Source of the DNA: Emergomyces orientalis
Taxonomy: Eukaryota; Ascomycota; Eurotiomycetes; Onygenales; Ajellomycetaceae
Assembly: GCA_002110485.1 (NCBI GenBank)
Contig: MOWL01000067.1
Span: 682,001-746,000 of the forward strand
Direction of reading: 5' to 3'
DNA: 64,000 bases
The translations under genes and the position numbers were made by a program. A model generated the notes under the pieces. It did no database searches. It saw only the letters and a list, made by a program, of their open reading frames with translations, and was not told the origin of the DNA. Position 1 is the stretch's first letter; each line of letters starts with the position of its first letter. Shown in pieces: positions 21,514 through 33,868 of the stretch.

Positions 21514-24500
21514 CTTGGAGAGCGCATATAGTTGACAGCTCGCTAGTACATGACAAGTTCCCAAGGGACTGGAAGTGGCTGAGGGAGGGCAGAGGACTTA
21601 TATTGGTTTAAATTGAAAAACACGAGGTCGTAGTTCTATTGCCTCATTATGACCAAGAGTACGGTGTTGCTTCAAGAATCCTGGTCGTGTGATGGAGATG
21701 GAGGAGGGCGGCAGGTGCTGGTTATTCAAAAATGAATCGGAAACCTATAGTTATATGTTGCCTACGTGGCATCCATTACTTGCTACTGAATTTAAGGAAC
21801 TGTGAAAAGAGCACAACCGTCCGTTGCGCACGCATATTGAGCGTTTAACCAACCGACCTGGTATGCTGTTTGGAAAAAGAGTATGGGCAACATGCAACCT
21901 GGTTCCAGATCTCCCACAAGTAAAATTTCAAGATGGGCCAACTTTTAATGATCCTGGTTAGAACCCTGGCTTCCAACACCATAGCATTGTACTCAGCCAA
22001 CTGAACCACAAACAGTGTTGACTCGGTTCTAGGTGCCATAATCGCATCGATCTGGTCCAGGCATTATAACCGCAGGCATTTTTAAATGTTCTTTTAACGG
22101 CATGGGGCACGGGACCCCAATCGTGACCAGGATTCATTGGTAAAACAATAATCATAGCAGATATTTCATCTTGGAGATTGTTGCACAGGTAGTGTACAAA
22201 ATATGTACACAACCATCCCTGCAACGCTGGTAATTCATGAGCCACAAGATCCTGGCAATCGGGCGTCAACGAAGTTGGGTCCTTGGTCGGAGCTAGGGAT
22301 AGTGTAGTGAACGGGTGTACCATCGGGTAAATCAAAGTCAAAGAATTCCTCGGGTTCACGAGCTACATGGATTGGGGGGGGGGGGGGGGGGGTCAAGTAC
22401 ACCCCTCCTGTAAGATGGGCACGCTGCATTCATGTAAACCTCTGTGGTCAGACCAGGCGCTAACTAGCTGTTGCATATGTGAGTGTCATTCGAAACAGGA
22501 AACAAAGAAATTCCATCCTAGCGCACCCATTATATGTCCATGCCCAACAACGCATGTGCCGAGAGATGCATGAACCCATGATGTTGGAGAATCGAGATCA
22601 TCGCGTCGGCCAAACAGGAGAAAGAGATTCAACAATGGAGGCGACAGAGTCATGTGACAAGCCCTAGTTAGCTGAAGCAAACTTCATTGTAATGAGGAAA
22701 GTTATTATGATTCAACAACAATCTTTTTCCTGCCCATAACAACCTGGGGAAATCTGCATCGCTTGAGAGCCGTTCGGTCTTCACGAAGCCCGTGCCACCT
22801 ACCTTGGTCTCATTATTGGCTGGAGCAATGGCAAAGTTGCCTTCCAATTAGAAGCGCTGACGAGCCTTGAGTTCTCATGCCATGGATCGTCAATAAACTG
22901 AAACCACGAGTATAACACCACGCAGCCCCCCCCCTGTATAACCTCTAGATATATCCTGCTGGCAAGCCATCAATGAGCCCCATCGCCATGGCCTTATCCA
23001 ATCACCATAACCACGCGGCCCGAAAATCGGATTTCCCGTTGTTTTTTGAATTTATAGGAAGCGCTATCGATTCGTTCAGAAGACCTGGGTTTTCTATCCC
23101 GAAATAATCACCCACCACCGGTCTCCTACTTGTATGCGGAAGGCTTGTATGTTAATTTTTCTTTTCCTGTTTGCTCATTCCCTTGCTTTTCGCCTCTTGC
23201 AGGCCCCCCTTTCGATTACATAACTGTTTAATATTTCGATGGGTTGATATTATTATTGATGCGGGCAAGGAGCAGTATATACCGAACCATCGGCTGGTTC
23301 AGCGTCAGATGTTTACAACAGCGCCGACACACAATGCTAGCATCAAACAACCATTGTCCCGCTATGCAATCCGGTAGCTATTCGTTCCAATTGTGCCTTC
23401 GAAGACAATATGGCTTCCGGAAATCGTAGCACCATTTTACATCAACGCATTTGATGCTCAGCGACAAACTCAGAGCCAATGGCGAAGCGCGCCACGACCG
23501 AATCCACAGTGTGCCCTGCATACATATCCAATGATATTATTTGTGGACATATCTGTCAATAGGGGAGGTAATGTGGTTGAAATACTCCCCATATTTCCGT
23601 TCGAATTTGGCTAATTAGTCAAATATCAGAAACCCATCCCTGCTTTCGCCAATAGACCTGAAATTTTGACGACTAAGGTATTCCATTTCTGGCCATAAAA
23701 TAATCCGCAAAAACCTGACAGGTTGTGACAGCTGACAGGCATCAAGGGATCTTTTGGGTGTGTTACGACAACCTGCCACTAATCTAAATGAGATTATTAG
23801 TGGGTTGAGTGCGCCCTGATGGCTTCACGATCTGTCAGAAATATTCCATGTGGCTGGCAGAGTATGGATGGGGGCCCTTAATCTTGGGTTGGCTTAATGT
23901 GAGCTAGAGGGCAGTTTCTCCCACGACATGTGTTGAATTGGGAGTAGCTGGGAAAAATTTGCAAGACTATACAATATTTCATTCTCCTTACAAATAAAGT
24001 CGCGACACCTGGGTATATAAAATAATTTCCCCCTTGATCTTTGGATTTTAAGAATAACCATCCCTAGAGACCCCCGAGAGCGTAGAGGGCTCTATTCCTC
24101 TCCAGCATTCTATTTGCTCTTCGGTTAGCAGTGTTGCAACCGGCCAGTTTGTTATCGCCAGTTTGTTACCTCCTTTGTTCATGGTTCCAGCTGGCCCTGC
24201 TCAGGCCCAAACGACCGACCAGGCGCCTTCTTCAAATCCCGCCCCATGGCCATTACGATGTCCACCCACTATGCACATAGCTTTGATAGGCACGTTCATC
24301 TGTAGATGTACATAATCTGCATCACGATGCGTTTCATCGTAGCTTATGTTTGCCCAAGAAAGAGAATCCGGCAATTCCCATTGATAAATGCGCCCAGCCC
24401 ACCAATCAGATTCCTGAATGATTATGTTTTAACACAACGGCCTTCGATAATATTCCAGCCAGGTGTCAAATGTCAAATACGACGAGCGCTTGATGTGTCC

Positions 24501-26295
24501 TTATGACGTTTAAATAAAGTTAGTTACGATATGTCATAATTAGCACAATGCCTGGTGGGCGGTCAGCAGGTCAAGGGTCCAAGCTCATGCCCTCTCCACC
24601 TGTGAAGCTATGGTGTTGTTTACCAGAGTAGTGAGCTGACCATAAATTTGGCGTTGAATGGTTTTCTTTTTTGAGTAAATGAAAATTTCCAGAAAATTTC
24701 CAAACATAATGCCCTGACTTTACAGAGTATAAAGGAACCAGATGCCAGGCTGGATATACAGCTGCAACTGGGATGGCCATGATTTGTGCAGTCTTCCGAT
24801 TTCTAACTAGTACTACTTACATTACCCGCTGTCAGTAGGGCCACGCGCTCTCCTCCCCAAATACCACCTAACACTCAGTCAAGCTCCATCTCAAGCAAGG
24901 CACCATTGGCAATAAAAAGTATGGAGGCCTTGTTTCGGGAATGCCACCTCTAGTATACGCGCTCAGCAAAAGTAAAAGGCTTCAGATCTGTTATAGAACC
25001 TATAAATATGCGTGTAGATGCGCTTGCATCAGTATTGTGCCTGCAACGCATGATGTTGATATGTATGTACTGTACATCCACTCAATATAGTAGGATAAAC
25101 CAAGGCACCACACCAAATTTTGTCCTAGGGCCTTGGGTAAGTGCAAGCGACATTCAGTGGATATCTGCTGTCCTTAAGGAAGACTATTGATGATTAAGAA
25201 AGGGAGAAACTTAAATCTTCCCAGTTCGCCACGTGGGATCCGCCCATATACGGAAGGAATTGCAAAGCGACACGATATTTATACCCGTACTGAGTTGATA
25301 CCGGGGGTTTGACTGCGATTTTTTTTTCTTTCTTTCTTTTTTTTTTTTTTTTTTGTTTTTTTTTTGAGCGGGGGGAATATATCCGTGCGATTTAATTGCC
25401 AATTACACGTGTTCAACTCGTAGGTTGGTCCAGGAAGCTTGTATCTTATGTATGAAACGCTTTTTTACGCAACCTAGAAGCGTGATGACGGCCCTGGATG
25501 TGAAATTCGAGCAGTGATTCGGCGAAGAAAATAGCGCAGGGCAGGGAAGTCTGCGTTAGTAAGTAGGTGTACTCTGTAAACCTTTGGAAGATGAAATTCA
25601 ATTTGTGTTAGAGCTGACACAAACTTTAACGTCCCTTGAACGCCTGCGTTTGAACTCCTTTTATGAAACATACAGGGAGCCCAAAATCAGCTTGCGTCTT
25701 GCGATTATCAACTCACATTGCAATGACAGAAGTGTGCAGTGCTTTTTGTCCTCTCTTTACCCAATCATATCAGGTTGCATTGTGGTTGCCACAAGAGGAT
25801 TTTGGAGACCCTGTTGCCTGGAAAATGAGGTCTTTGTCGCGAAAAGACCGAAATAAAAGTGGATTTCTAGACCTGGATGGAATCGGCTAGGGGTTCTATA
25901 GAATGTAGAAAGAATGAGAAGGAGTTGGAAAAACAATGCTGGGAGTCACTAACAGCATGAGCTGAGGAACATTCTTATCGTTGAGTATGATATGAATTTT
26001 CAGCCTGAATAAAATAGCCAAAGAAAGGAAGAATGGAAATGGGCGGGGTTCAATCCAAAACGCAAAAAGGAAGTATCATGCTAAAAATAATGCATGTGCA
26101 GAAGTGAAGCTATAGAAATCTGTTATCATTGCAGGGCAAAAAGCCCATTCGCAAGATACTGAGAAAAGAAAATCTACAGGAGAAAAGACAATCCAAGACA
26201 GAAGGCCGTAACAGTAGCAGTGAGTGTCCATGATCACCAATGAGGAGTGGAGGAGTGGAGGAGGGAGGAGGGTAAAGAGTAGGCCAATGAGAAAA
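21514..26295. other. 4.8-kb gene-poor region
   Basis: No gene is supported. On the minus strand near 21960-22040 and 22240-22370 there are short stretches with coding-like composition (for example EEFFDFDLPDGTPVHY), broken by stops; I could not assign them. A 19-nt G run (22374-22392) and a T-rich run (25316-25368) are present. Pro-rich or mixed short frames on both strands look random. Confidence 0.5.
22374..22392. repeat. 19-nt poly-G run
   Basis: Nineteen consecutive G residues on the plus strand in non-coding DNA. Long G homopolymers are much rarer than A or T runs in such genomes and could form G-quadruplex structure; the exact length may be affected by sequencing. Confidence 0.8.
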
Positions 26296-27791
26296 TCATG
26301 CATAATCATCCAACAGGTCCTTTCCCTCAACAACACTGATAATATCACCGGGTATCCCGTCCGTCACAGCAATTACCTGGCTCATGGTACCTTTTACAGT
26401 AACCCGACCAGCAGCATGTTCAAAGCAGTCTTCGTTATGCTTGATAATCATCCCCTTTACCTCCTTGACGGTACTGTCCTTGGGCACATAGAACCAATCC
26501 GTTTTATGAACAATCACATCGGCAGCGTAAGGGAGATCTCGCAGTGCCAAACTAACATCTTTCTCCTCTGAGAGTGCACGAACTTGCTGTGGCGGAATTA
26601 TTGCCGTCGGGGACAACAGAACCCAGGATCTGGCTCCTGGAGAGCGAACAGCTGCTCTCAAAACATCGATTATGTTGGTTTGCGCTAGGGACTGGGAGGA
26701 TTGTGGTGATATAGGGTGTATTAGAGAGAATAGCGTTCCGATATCAGATATGCAACGATCACGATTTGGCGAAGGGACTGGTGTCATCTGCGTTTCTTGT
26801 TTTGGGCGCAGCTCCTCTGAAAATATTGAGCTTGAAGATGTCGAGCTAGAAGCTGATTCCGAAACCGGAGTCGTAGAAATGGCCGACGCAGAGCCAATTG
26901 CACCTCCAGGATGAAACCCTTTGAAAACGTCTGCTGGACCTTTGCCTGGCGAGTTATAAATCTTTCTGGAAGTTGCTAATGCCAATGCGTCACCAAGCGC
27001 AAGCGCGACTGTAGTGGAAGTCATTGGAGCGGGCAAGCCGAAAGATATGTCTTCGTGCTCATGAACAGGCGCTGTCAGCAGAATAGGGTCGGGGCTATTT
27101 GAGCCAGCCAAAAGCGGGCACAAATCAGGATGCACATGAGCGGTGATGGCAATTAGTGGCACTGTTGCTGGAAGATACGGCTGAAGACGAAGTAGCTCCG
27201 GCGTTTTCCCCGAGAAGGTTATTAGAAGCACGGCGTCATCCTAAGCGGTTGAAAGAGCTACATTAATCACTATCCCCAAGTTTCCCCGTGTTCACAGGGG
27301 GAGTTCACAGGAGAATGGATAATTACCGGTTTAATCATCCCAAGGTCACCATGGAGCGCTTCTGTTGGATGTAAAAATGTGCTTTGGACCCCCAGGCTGT
27401 TCATCGTAGCCACCACCTTTTCTGCAATCTTCCCACTTTTCCCGACCCCTGAAATAACTAGCTTCCCTCCGGATTTCACTATATCAGCCACTGTCGTCAC
27501 TGCGCGCTCCATGTTTTCCCGGGCAAGTTTATCAGTCAAATATATTCTTTCTAGATGCGCTAATGCTGCCCGTTCCGTCGATATGACGTGAATTGCCGTG
27601 CAGATCGAAGAAGATAGGGAGTTTACTGGTGAACCTAACGGACCATCCGGGTCTGGTGGTGTCATTGGTAAGGTAGGCATAATGCCGTTAATTTTCGGCA
27701 TCTGAGGCCAGATTGATGGGGGCGGAGATGTAGTGACGCGCCGCCTTTTGCGGGCCAACGGAAAGGATGTCATTTTGGGCCTTCCACACAC
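26296..27791 (-). CDS. SIS-domain sugar-phosphate isomerase-like protein (KpsF/GutQ type)
   Basis: It resembles bacterial arabinose-5-phosphate isomerases of the KdsD/KpsF/GutQ family, which convert ribulose-5-phosphate to arabinose-5-phosphate. Two exons, 27791-27327 and 27240-26296, encode 469 aa; a second in-frame ATG (27773) may be the real start. The SIS domain begins near residue 100. It has ISGVGKSGKIAEKV (113-126), HPTEALHGDLGMI (141-153), ITFSGKTPELLRL and the family motif MTSTTVALALGDALA. A Ser/Pro-rich spacer (about residues 265-320) follows. The C-terminal 150 residues occupy the place of the paired CBS domains of bacterial enzymes and look divergent but CBS-like (VIAVTDGIPGDIISVV). 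Fungi make no KDO, so the physiological reaction is unclear. The intron is 86 nt with donor GTAATT. Confidence 0.85.
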
Positions 27792-29006
27792 AAACAGGAA
27801 TTGAAAAATATCGTAAAGGATGCTGCTGCGTCTAGTAAGAGGGAGAAAGAAGAAGATCTATATTGCAAAACACCATTCGAGCGCGGTATGAATAAAACAA
27901 GGGAGAGGGGTAACCTGGCCGAAGCCGGGGAATCCGCCTATAGTCTCATCTTTCTGTTATAAATGAGAGACGTTCGACAGAAGGATAAGAGAGAAAGTAT
28001 ATGTGGGCCCATTCAATAATTTGAGATAGGAACCGAATCAACCACTATTGATGTCGTTTATGTATATGATAGTCAGATGGCGACTCGGGCAGCAGGCTTG
28101 ACCTTGCTAGAAGGGAAATTGAAAGCAGACAACAGAAAGGCACAGAGAAGGCCAGGGCAAGGCTCAACCTCACCTGGCGAAATACTCTATGAAAGCAAAA
28201 AGGAATGGTGCTCAAAGGTGGAAACTGAAAGAGAGAAAAAAAAGGAGAAAAGGAGGGCAGCGAAAAGAAAGTCGGAGATACCTTTTGCGATGGATCAAGA
28301 TAAGATTGCTTAGTCATTGGCGGGGCGGGAAGGTTAGCCTCGGAATTTTTTTATTCATTGCAAAACACACATGAGGGTGATGACAACAGACATGAAAAAT
28401 TGACCAGCTAGATGTGAACAGGATGAAATATATCCATCGATAGTTATAAATACCCTATACCCTATAGAGATATATTTCTGTGTTCCTATGCTGAATTTGA
28501 TGATTCCACATCACTGAATTTTATAGCTTGGCTTTGGAACATTACTAGAGTTTCTCCCATTGATCAACCACCAGAGATGCGGACAGCCCTAAAAGGGCAT
28601 GCATTTCCGGTTCACACCGATGGCAATATTTGGAATATTCCTGCGCATATTTTAGTATCACTTTTGCTTTTTTTGGACTCTAAAAGCCTGTCCTATCAGA
28701 AGCCTCGCACGTCATCGTGGTGTCGACTGGGGTATGGTGCCATTTCAACACTGCTGGACATGAATTACTAATGCAATTGCGCGAAAATTCCGCTGCTCCT
28801 GGTTCAAGGGATACTCGTGACATTAAAATGGGTTTTCCGAATAACAAATGAGTTTAGTAATACAATGTGCCATAAAATAATTAAATAGAAGAAGAAAATA
28901 TCCCACCAAACAACCAGAAAAATGCGAGTTTGGCTTGGGAGGCCGGGTTGGGTTGATATTCGAAGTGGGGTGCGGAGGGGAAGTAACTGGTTATTCGTCC
29001 CTCATA
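27792..29006. other. Intergenic between tandem minus-strand genes
   Basis: Holds the promoter of the SIS gene (right of 27791) and the 3' end of COQ5. A purine-rich tract lies at about 28190-28275. No gene is supported. Confidence 0.5.
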
Positions 29007-30037
29007 TTATGTTAATCCGTCTCTTCTTGAGCTTGCCAATGGCTTCACACCCTTATGTATTGCAGCAATTCCCATGGTGAGGTTCTCATAACCCCGCCCA
29101 GGAGTCATAAAACCAGCTTTCTGTATCATCCCGCGAAATTCCTCTTGGCTTGGGAACTTTTCAATACTTTCAACCAAGTACTGATAGCTCGACCGGTCGC
29201 CAGCCACCAGGTGTCCGATCAGGGGAATTGCGCTGAAACTCCACTGTTTGTACACTTGGTCAAATAAGCCATTTGTAACTTTGCTGAACTCCAAACACGC
29301 GAAAACACCACCGGGTTTCAAGACGCGGAAAGCTTCATTTAGTGCGGCCTGCTTATCGGTAAAATTCCGGATACCGAACGCGACAGTATACAGGTCAATA
29401 GAGTTATCTGGGACTGTGGGGATGGATTCTGCGTTGCCCTGCATGAAAGACAACCTATCCGTATTGTAGTATGGCGTCTCGAGGCTCCGTTTCTTTCCCT
29501 CTGCGAGCATTTCTGGGTTGATATCTGCTATGGTCACACGTGTGTTGTGGTCGTTATTGATGTTCGTAGCATGGTCAAGCATCCGAAATGCAATGTCTCC
29601 CGTTCCACCAGCGACGTCGAGAATACTCCACCCTTGCTCCCCAGCGGGGGTGTTGCCCGTGTATCGCAAACCAGGGTTTAAGACTCGAACGAAGTGGTCT
29701 TTCCAGAGGCGATGGATTCCTAGCGACATAAAATCGTTCATTGTGTCGTATGAGCTAGCAACAGAACTGAAGACGGCTCCAACTATTTCTGGCTTTTAGC
29801 TTATGATGAGAAGATAGACATGAGAATGAATAAAGTCTGTATACCTCTAGCTTCCTTTTCAGCTTCTGGAACTGTTTCGAATCCGAAATGGGTTGTTCGC
29901 CCATCCTGGTCTAGCTTTGATAGTTCTGGTTTTCGTGTTTGGATCGAACAGGAAAAGCATCGGTACGGAGTTCGAGGGGTAAATGACCGTCGCTTTGCAC
30001 TGTAATGCAGGCTACGCCAGACGGCTCTCGATGACAT
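29007..30037 (-). CDS. COQ5: Mitochondrial ubiquinone C-methyltransferase Coq5 (UbiE family)
   Basis: Coq5 carries out the only C-methylation in ubiquinone synthesis, on 2-polyprenyl-6-methoxy-1,4-benzoquinol, at the matrix face of the inner mitochondrial membrane. Two exons, 30037-29845 and 29782-29007, give 322 aa; the 61-nt intron has donor GTATAC. The N-terminus MSSRAVWRSLHYSAKRRSF is Arg/Ser-rich and acid-free, as expected for a mitochondrial presequence, which is why I prefer this start over the in-frame ATG at 30148. Family signatures are YDTMNDFMSLGIHRLWK, the SAM motif ILDVAGGTGDIAFRML, GNAESIP and the UbiE pattern YTVAFGIRNFTDKQAAL, followed by RVLKPGGVFACLEFSK. The conserved end region (GYENLTMGIAAIHKG) is present, so the protein is complete. 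Confidence 0.95.
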
Positions 30038-33000
30038 ATTGGGCAAGACCCAAGACCAACGCTTCTGATCTAAATCGTTGCGATGTTCTTGTTGTTGTTG
30101 TTGTCGGAGGCGTCGTCGGTCGTCAATTTTCTGTTGGGCGGACGCCAAGACCGGCCAACCCCCTTCCGCAGAGCCTCACTCTGCTTAAAACGACTACAAA
30201 GGGCCTACTTATATAATTGTCTCGTTCTAGGTACTACTATTCTAGAATGAAGTAGCTATTGGAGTGTCTTTATTTACTCCGTTTACTGCATGGATTTGAC
30301 CTTGATTGAACTAATAACTACTAGCACAGCTCTAATAACATCGCAGGTAGTGTAATGACCAGGGAACGAGGACTTCATTCCGCTCATTAAAAACTATTGG
30401 GTGACACATTTTACCGCCTCAGTAGGGCGGTCGGTCATAGATGGACCAAGTGCATCTCTGTCCGCAAGGTTATCATTTATCAAATGAGAGCTGGGTCGAT
30501 CCAGTGTCATTAAACATCAGCGTGGAATGTGTCGAACGAGAACTTATTTAACAAATGTCTGTCGTCCCTGGAGGATTTGTTGGCACCCCTGGAAAGGTGA
30601 ATGGAGGCAATCAAGAAGTTAGCAAATCCAGGGTACCAATTTCAAACTGGGGAACAAATCCGAGGCCCAGTAATAATTTATTCTTGGTAGTGAGAAGACG
30701 CCACTCCGTGGGTATTGTTTTTTGTAGTTGTGGCAGGGGCACGAATACGTCAGCCCATAACGGCAACCCAGGGTTACTCTCCTACATCGAAGTCAAAATG
30801 TAGAGTACAATTGTGTGGGAATACCGATCATTTGCGGGAAACCGTCGACGGTATGCGATTGCGATGTCGAGATTTGGATGACCGGATCTGTGCGATTGAT
30901 CTCCATTGGCAGGCCATCAAATTTTTGTACTTTCTCCATCATGATTGGGTCCTTGTTGCGCTTCTCGAAGACGTTGGGCTTGGCTGGATCCCACCATCAG
31001 TGAAATCGTAGAGGTGAATAAGAGGCAGTAAGTTAACGGGGATTCCATAGATGTTTGTGGAAAGGGCCGGGACAGACAAACGTTTCGCTTATGCAGTTGA
31101 CAAAACTATACAGATACAAATGCTGTACTCCGGGTTGGATAAAATCTTCAAATCAAGCAGCAGGTCCTTCAGTGAACGGAGAAAATTATAGATTTGATTT
31201 CTCAGCTCTATAGGAATGCAGGGAGCCCCATGCATACACTGCCGCACTTCCCTTCAGCGCGCACTCATGTTAACTTCGGCACGCTGATTCGAATCTTGCA
31301 CTCCTCTTGCTCTCAGCTTGATAAATAGTTTGAGTCTAATTCATCCTTTTCCCGTGGAAATACTCCCCTGACCTGTACAGATACATTTCTGTTCTAAGAT
31401 ACGTTTTTCTTCTCGTTTCTAGTATATCGAGTCTTGTTTTCTTGTGTCAGAATAGGAGCGTTCTGTGTGGCTAGCTGACACCGTCAAACCAGTTGATAGA
31501 GTGACTCAATCTAATTCCAGGATCAGTAAATGTCATTGTTGAAGGTGAACCACTCTAGGCCCAAAGGCAATATCTCCCATTCCACTTTCAATGACATATA
31601 GAGGCGCGCAAGCTGAGAATAGTCTGATTGAGAAGCTTTGCTTCCCAGGCTACAATGCTCCGGCGTGTCAGTGTCTCTGTCTACATGCCGAGATTGGACG
31701 GTTAATGGCCATGACCTTGGGGTTTTATTGGCGTATTCCAGTGTTCTTTACGCATAAAACCCCGTGATGAGAAAGACTTTGCGGGCGGTTTGGCCAAACC
31801 GCCCAACACCATTGTTAGGTTGGAACCTGGAATATTCTAAATCGCGAGTTCGTGGTTGGAGGCGGAGAGATAGAACCGCTGAGTAGCCCCAAACCTAGGC
31901 AAACGGGCACGCCGAAGCACCAGGTTCCAACACTTTGGACAATATTGTTACTGTGTAGTGTACTAGGATTTGGCCAGTGGGAAGATATCCGAGGAAAACT
32001 AAACAAAATCCTGATAGATTTTTCGAGATTGGCAGCACCCTCATTTCCAATCCAAGACGCAAACCTAGCTATACTTTTCGAAAAAGTAGCAATAAATGAT
32101 CCTGTAAACGATTCCCCTATCCACAGACTGCTAACTTTCTTAATGTGTGGTGTGGCTCATGCAACGCTTATTGATCCGTCCGTTAGGTGCTGGAGCTGTT
32201 ATCGTTCCTCCGGTGGCTACTAGCAAACATATATGCCAGGCTAGCATTTAATAGGGCTTTCAGGACAGAAAAGCCATTCGCGAGCCAGACGCACCACGAT
32301 ACGTCCCGCAGGATGAGGTGTTGTGGACTTGCATTTGGGTGAAACAAACAGGGCAAATCTATTGATTGGGGTCCGTAGACTACTATCTATGCCTGCGCAG
32401 CTCTTGGGTCAAAAGGCATCCTGAAATTAAAAAACGTAACAGATGTTAGCAAAAGACTTGATGTAGGACAAAATGTGGAAAGCAACACCTTTCTCGGTCC
32501 ACATTCGCATACTCAGCCCCTGCCAGCCCGTAAGTCTCGCAAGTGTAAATCATATCAGCGTCCACTCTGCGAAACGACAGCATCCTCCCTGTAAAACATG
32601 ATCCGGGCGAGACTGTATGACAACCCAGGCGCAAATAAAAAGATTAACACCTAGACTATTGTATCACTTTTCAATCATCGATGAAAATATCAACATCAAC
32701 ATCAATTTGAAAAGCTTGCCTAGGGCTGATGCACAACTCCCTTTTGCATAAGAACGAATTTCCAACTTTCAAGGCTTTGAGTTTCCGTCAAAGCGCCGTC
32801 ATAGACTCATGCAGAAATAAACCGCCAATATGTTTCATATTTTTAATCAGAGCAATAATACCCAGTTGCTTGCGTGCGTATCTTGAAATCGAAAAATGAT
32901 CGAGCTTGCCCGAAACGCCTTTGCAAGCCACCAATTTTTCAACTTGCGCAAGATCTGTTGATTTCGGAATTAAGTTTCTGGAGATATGACATCCCATCGA

Positions 33001-33868
33001 GTGAAACTGTGTTTCGCATGCACGCGGGTGAAAGTGATTTGTTGTTGGCGACTATCTGTCGCGGAGCATGAATGCAATGCATGAGGCTGCATGCTGCAAG
33101 GATAAGTATGGTGAGATAGCAATGAACAGACTAGGACCACTTCGCAGCTGGAAATGTTTGGATGAAATAATTGAAACCTTGAAGATACTGGAGCTAAAAT
33201 ATCACCCAAGTTATCACCACTCCGTCGATCAAATGAAGTTGCCCCACATCCAGTCCAAAGCCAGTCAGCTCAACGGAAAGGATGAACATAAAAGATGGGC
33301 AAGGAGTCCCACCGTTTAGGTGGCCGTCATGGTGCCATTCCCATTTGGGCTGATGGTCCAGTCGCCCTCAGTGGCTCAAAATCATCTCGGCGTTGCTTAA
33401 GGTTCTACCCTCAACACCGCATCAGGAATAACGGCTTAATGGGCATCTTTGTGCCCAGGATTTTTGATGTCTTGGGTCCTTGGAATTCAATAATGAAATC
33501 ATGCGCCTAAATGCCAAACTGCCAAACTGCCACCCTGCCAGGTTTGAGAAAATATCTCCAGACGAAGCGTTCAAGCTTCAAGGCCAAGACAAATGTTTTG
33601 ATGCGGCTAAACCATAACTACTAGCCCGCCGCAATTCCTTGCCGGGAGCAACAGACCGCTGTTTTAGGCTGCCGGCCCTCATCACCCGCCCCGCAGAACT
33701 TTCCCAACAACAAACAACATTGTGAGGCAAACTCGAAAAGACTCACCATCTGTTGCCCAAGTGTAAACTTGCTCGAAACTTGCAGGACGTTGCTTCTGTA
33801 TTCCAATAATCATGAAAGACCACCACCACCACCATCGTGTATGAAGGATTGCTATCGAACCCAACAGC
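30038..33868. other. 3.8-kb gene-poor region
   Basis: Lies between the divergent COQ5 and Zn2Cys6 genes. Apart from the possible gene remnant at about 30551-31007 I see no coding signal. The left edge should carry the COQ5 promoter and the right edge that of the regulator. Confidence 0.45.
30551..31007 (-). pseudogene. Possible broken gene fragment, family not recognised
   Basis: The minus strand has two adjacent stop-poor, coding-like stretches in different frames. The first (about 31007-30806) has balanced amino-acid use, with RNKDPIMMEKVQKFDGLPME and SHTVDGFPQMIGIPTQLYST. A shift near 30800 moves to a second frame (about 30770-30551) including LPLWADVFVPLPQLQKTIP and a proline-rich end, interrupted by one TGA. 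Neither starts with a credible methionine or has convincing splice sites. It reads like a decayed exon, but I cannot name the family and it could be chance. Confidence 0.25.

Noticed and set aside
21845..22430. Minus-strand fragments faintly like retroelement RNase H (MAPRTESTLFVVQLAEYNAM)
   Set aside because: Similarity is too weak and broken; no catalytic pattern to support it.
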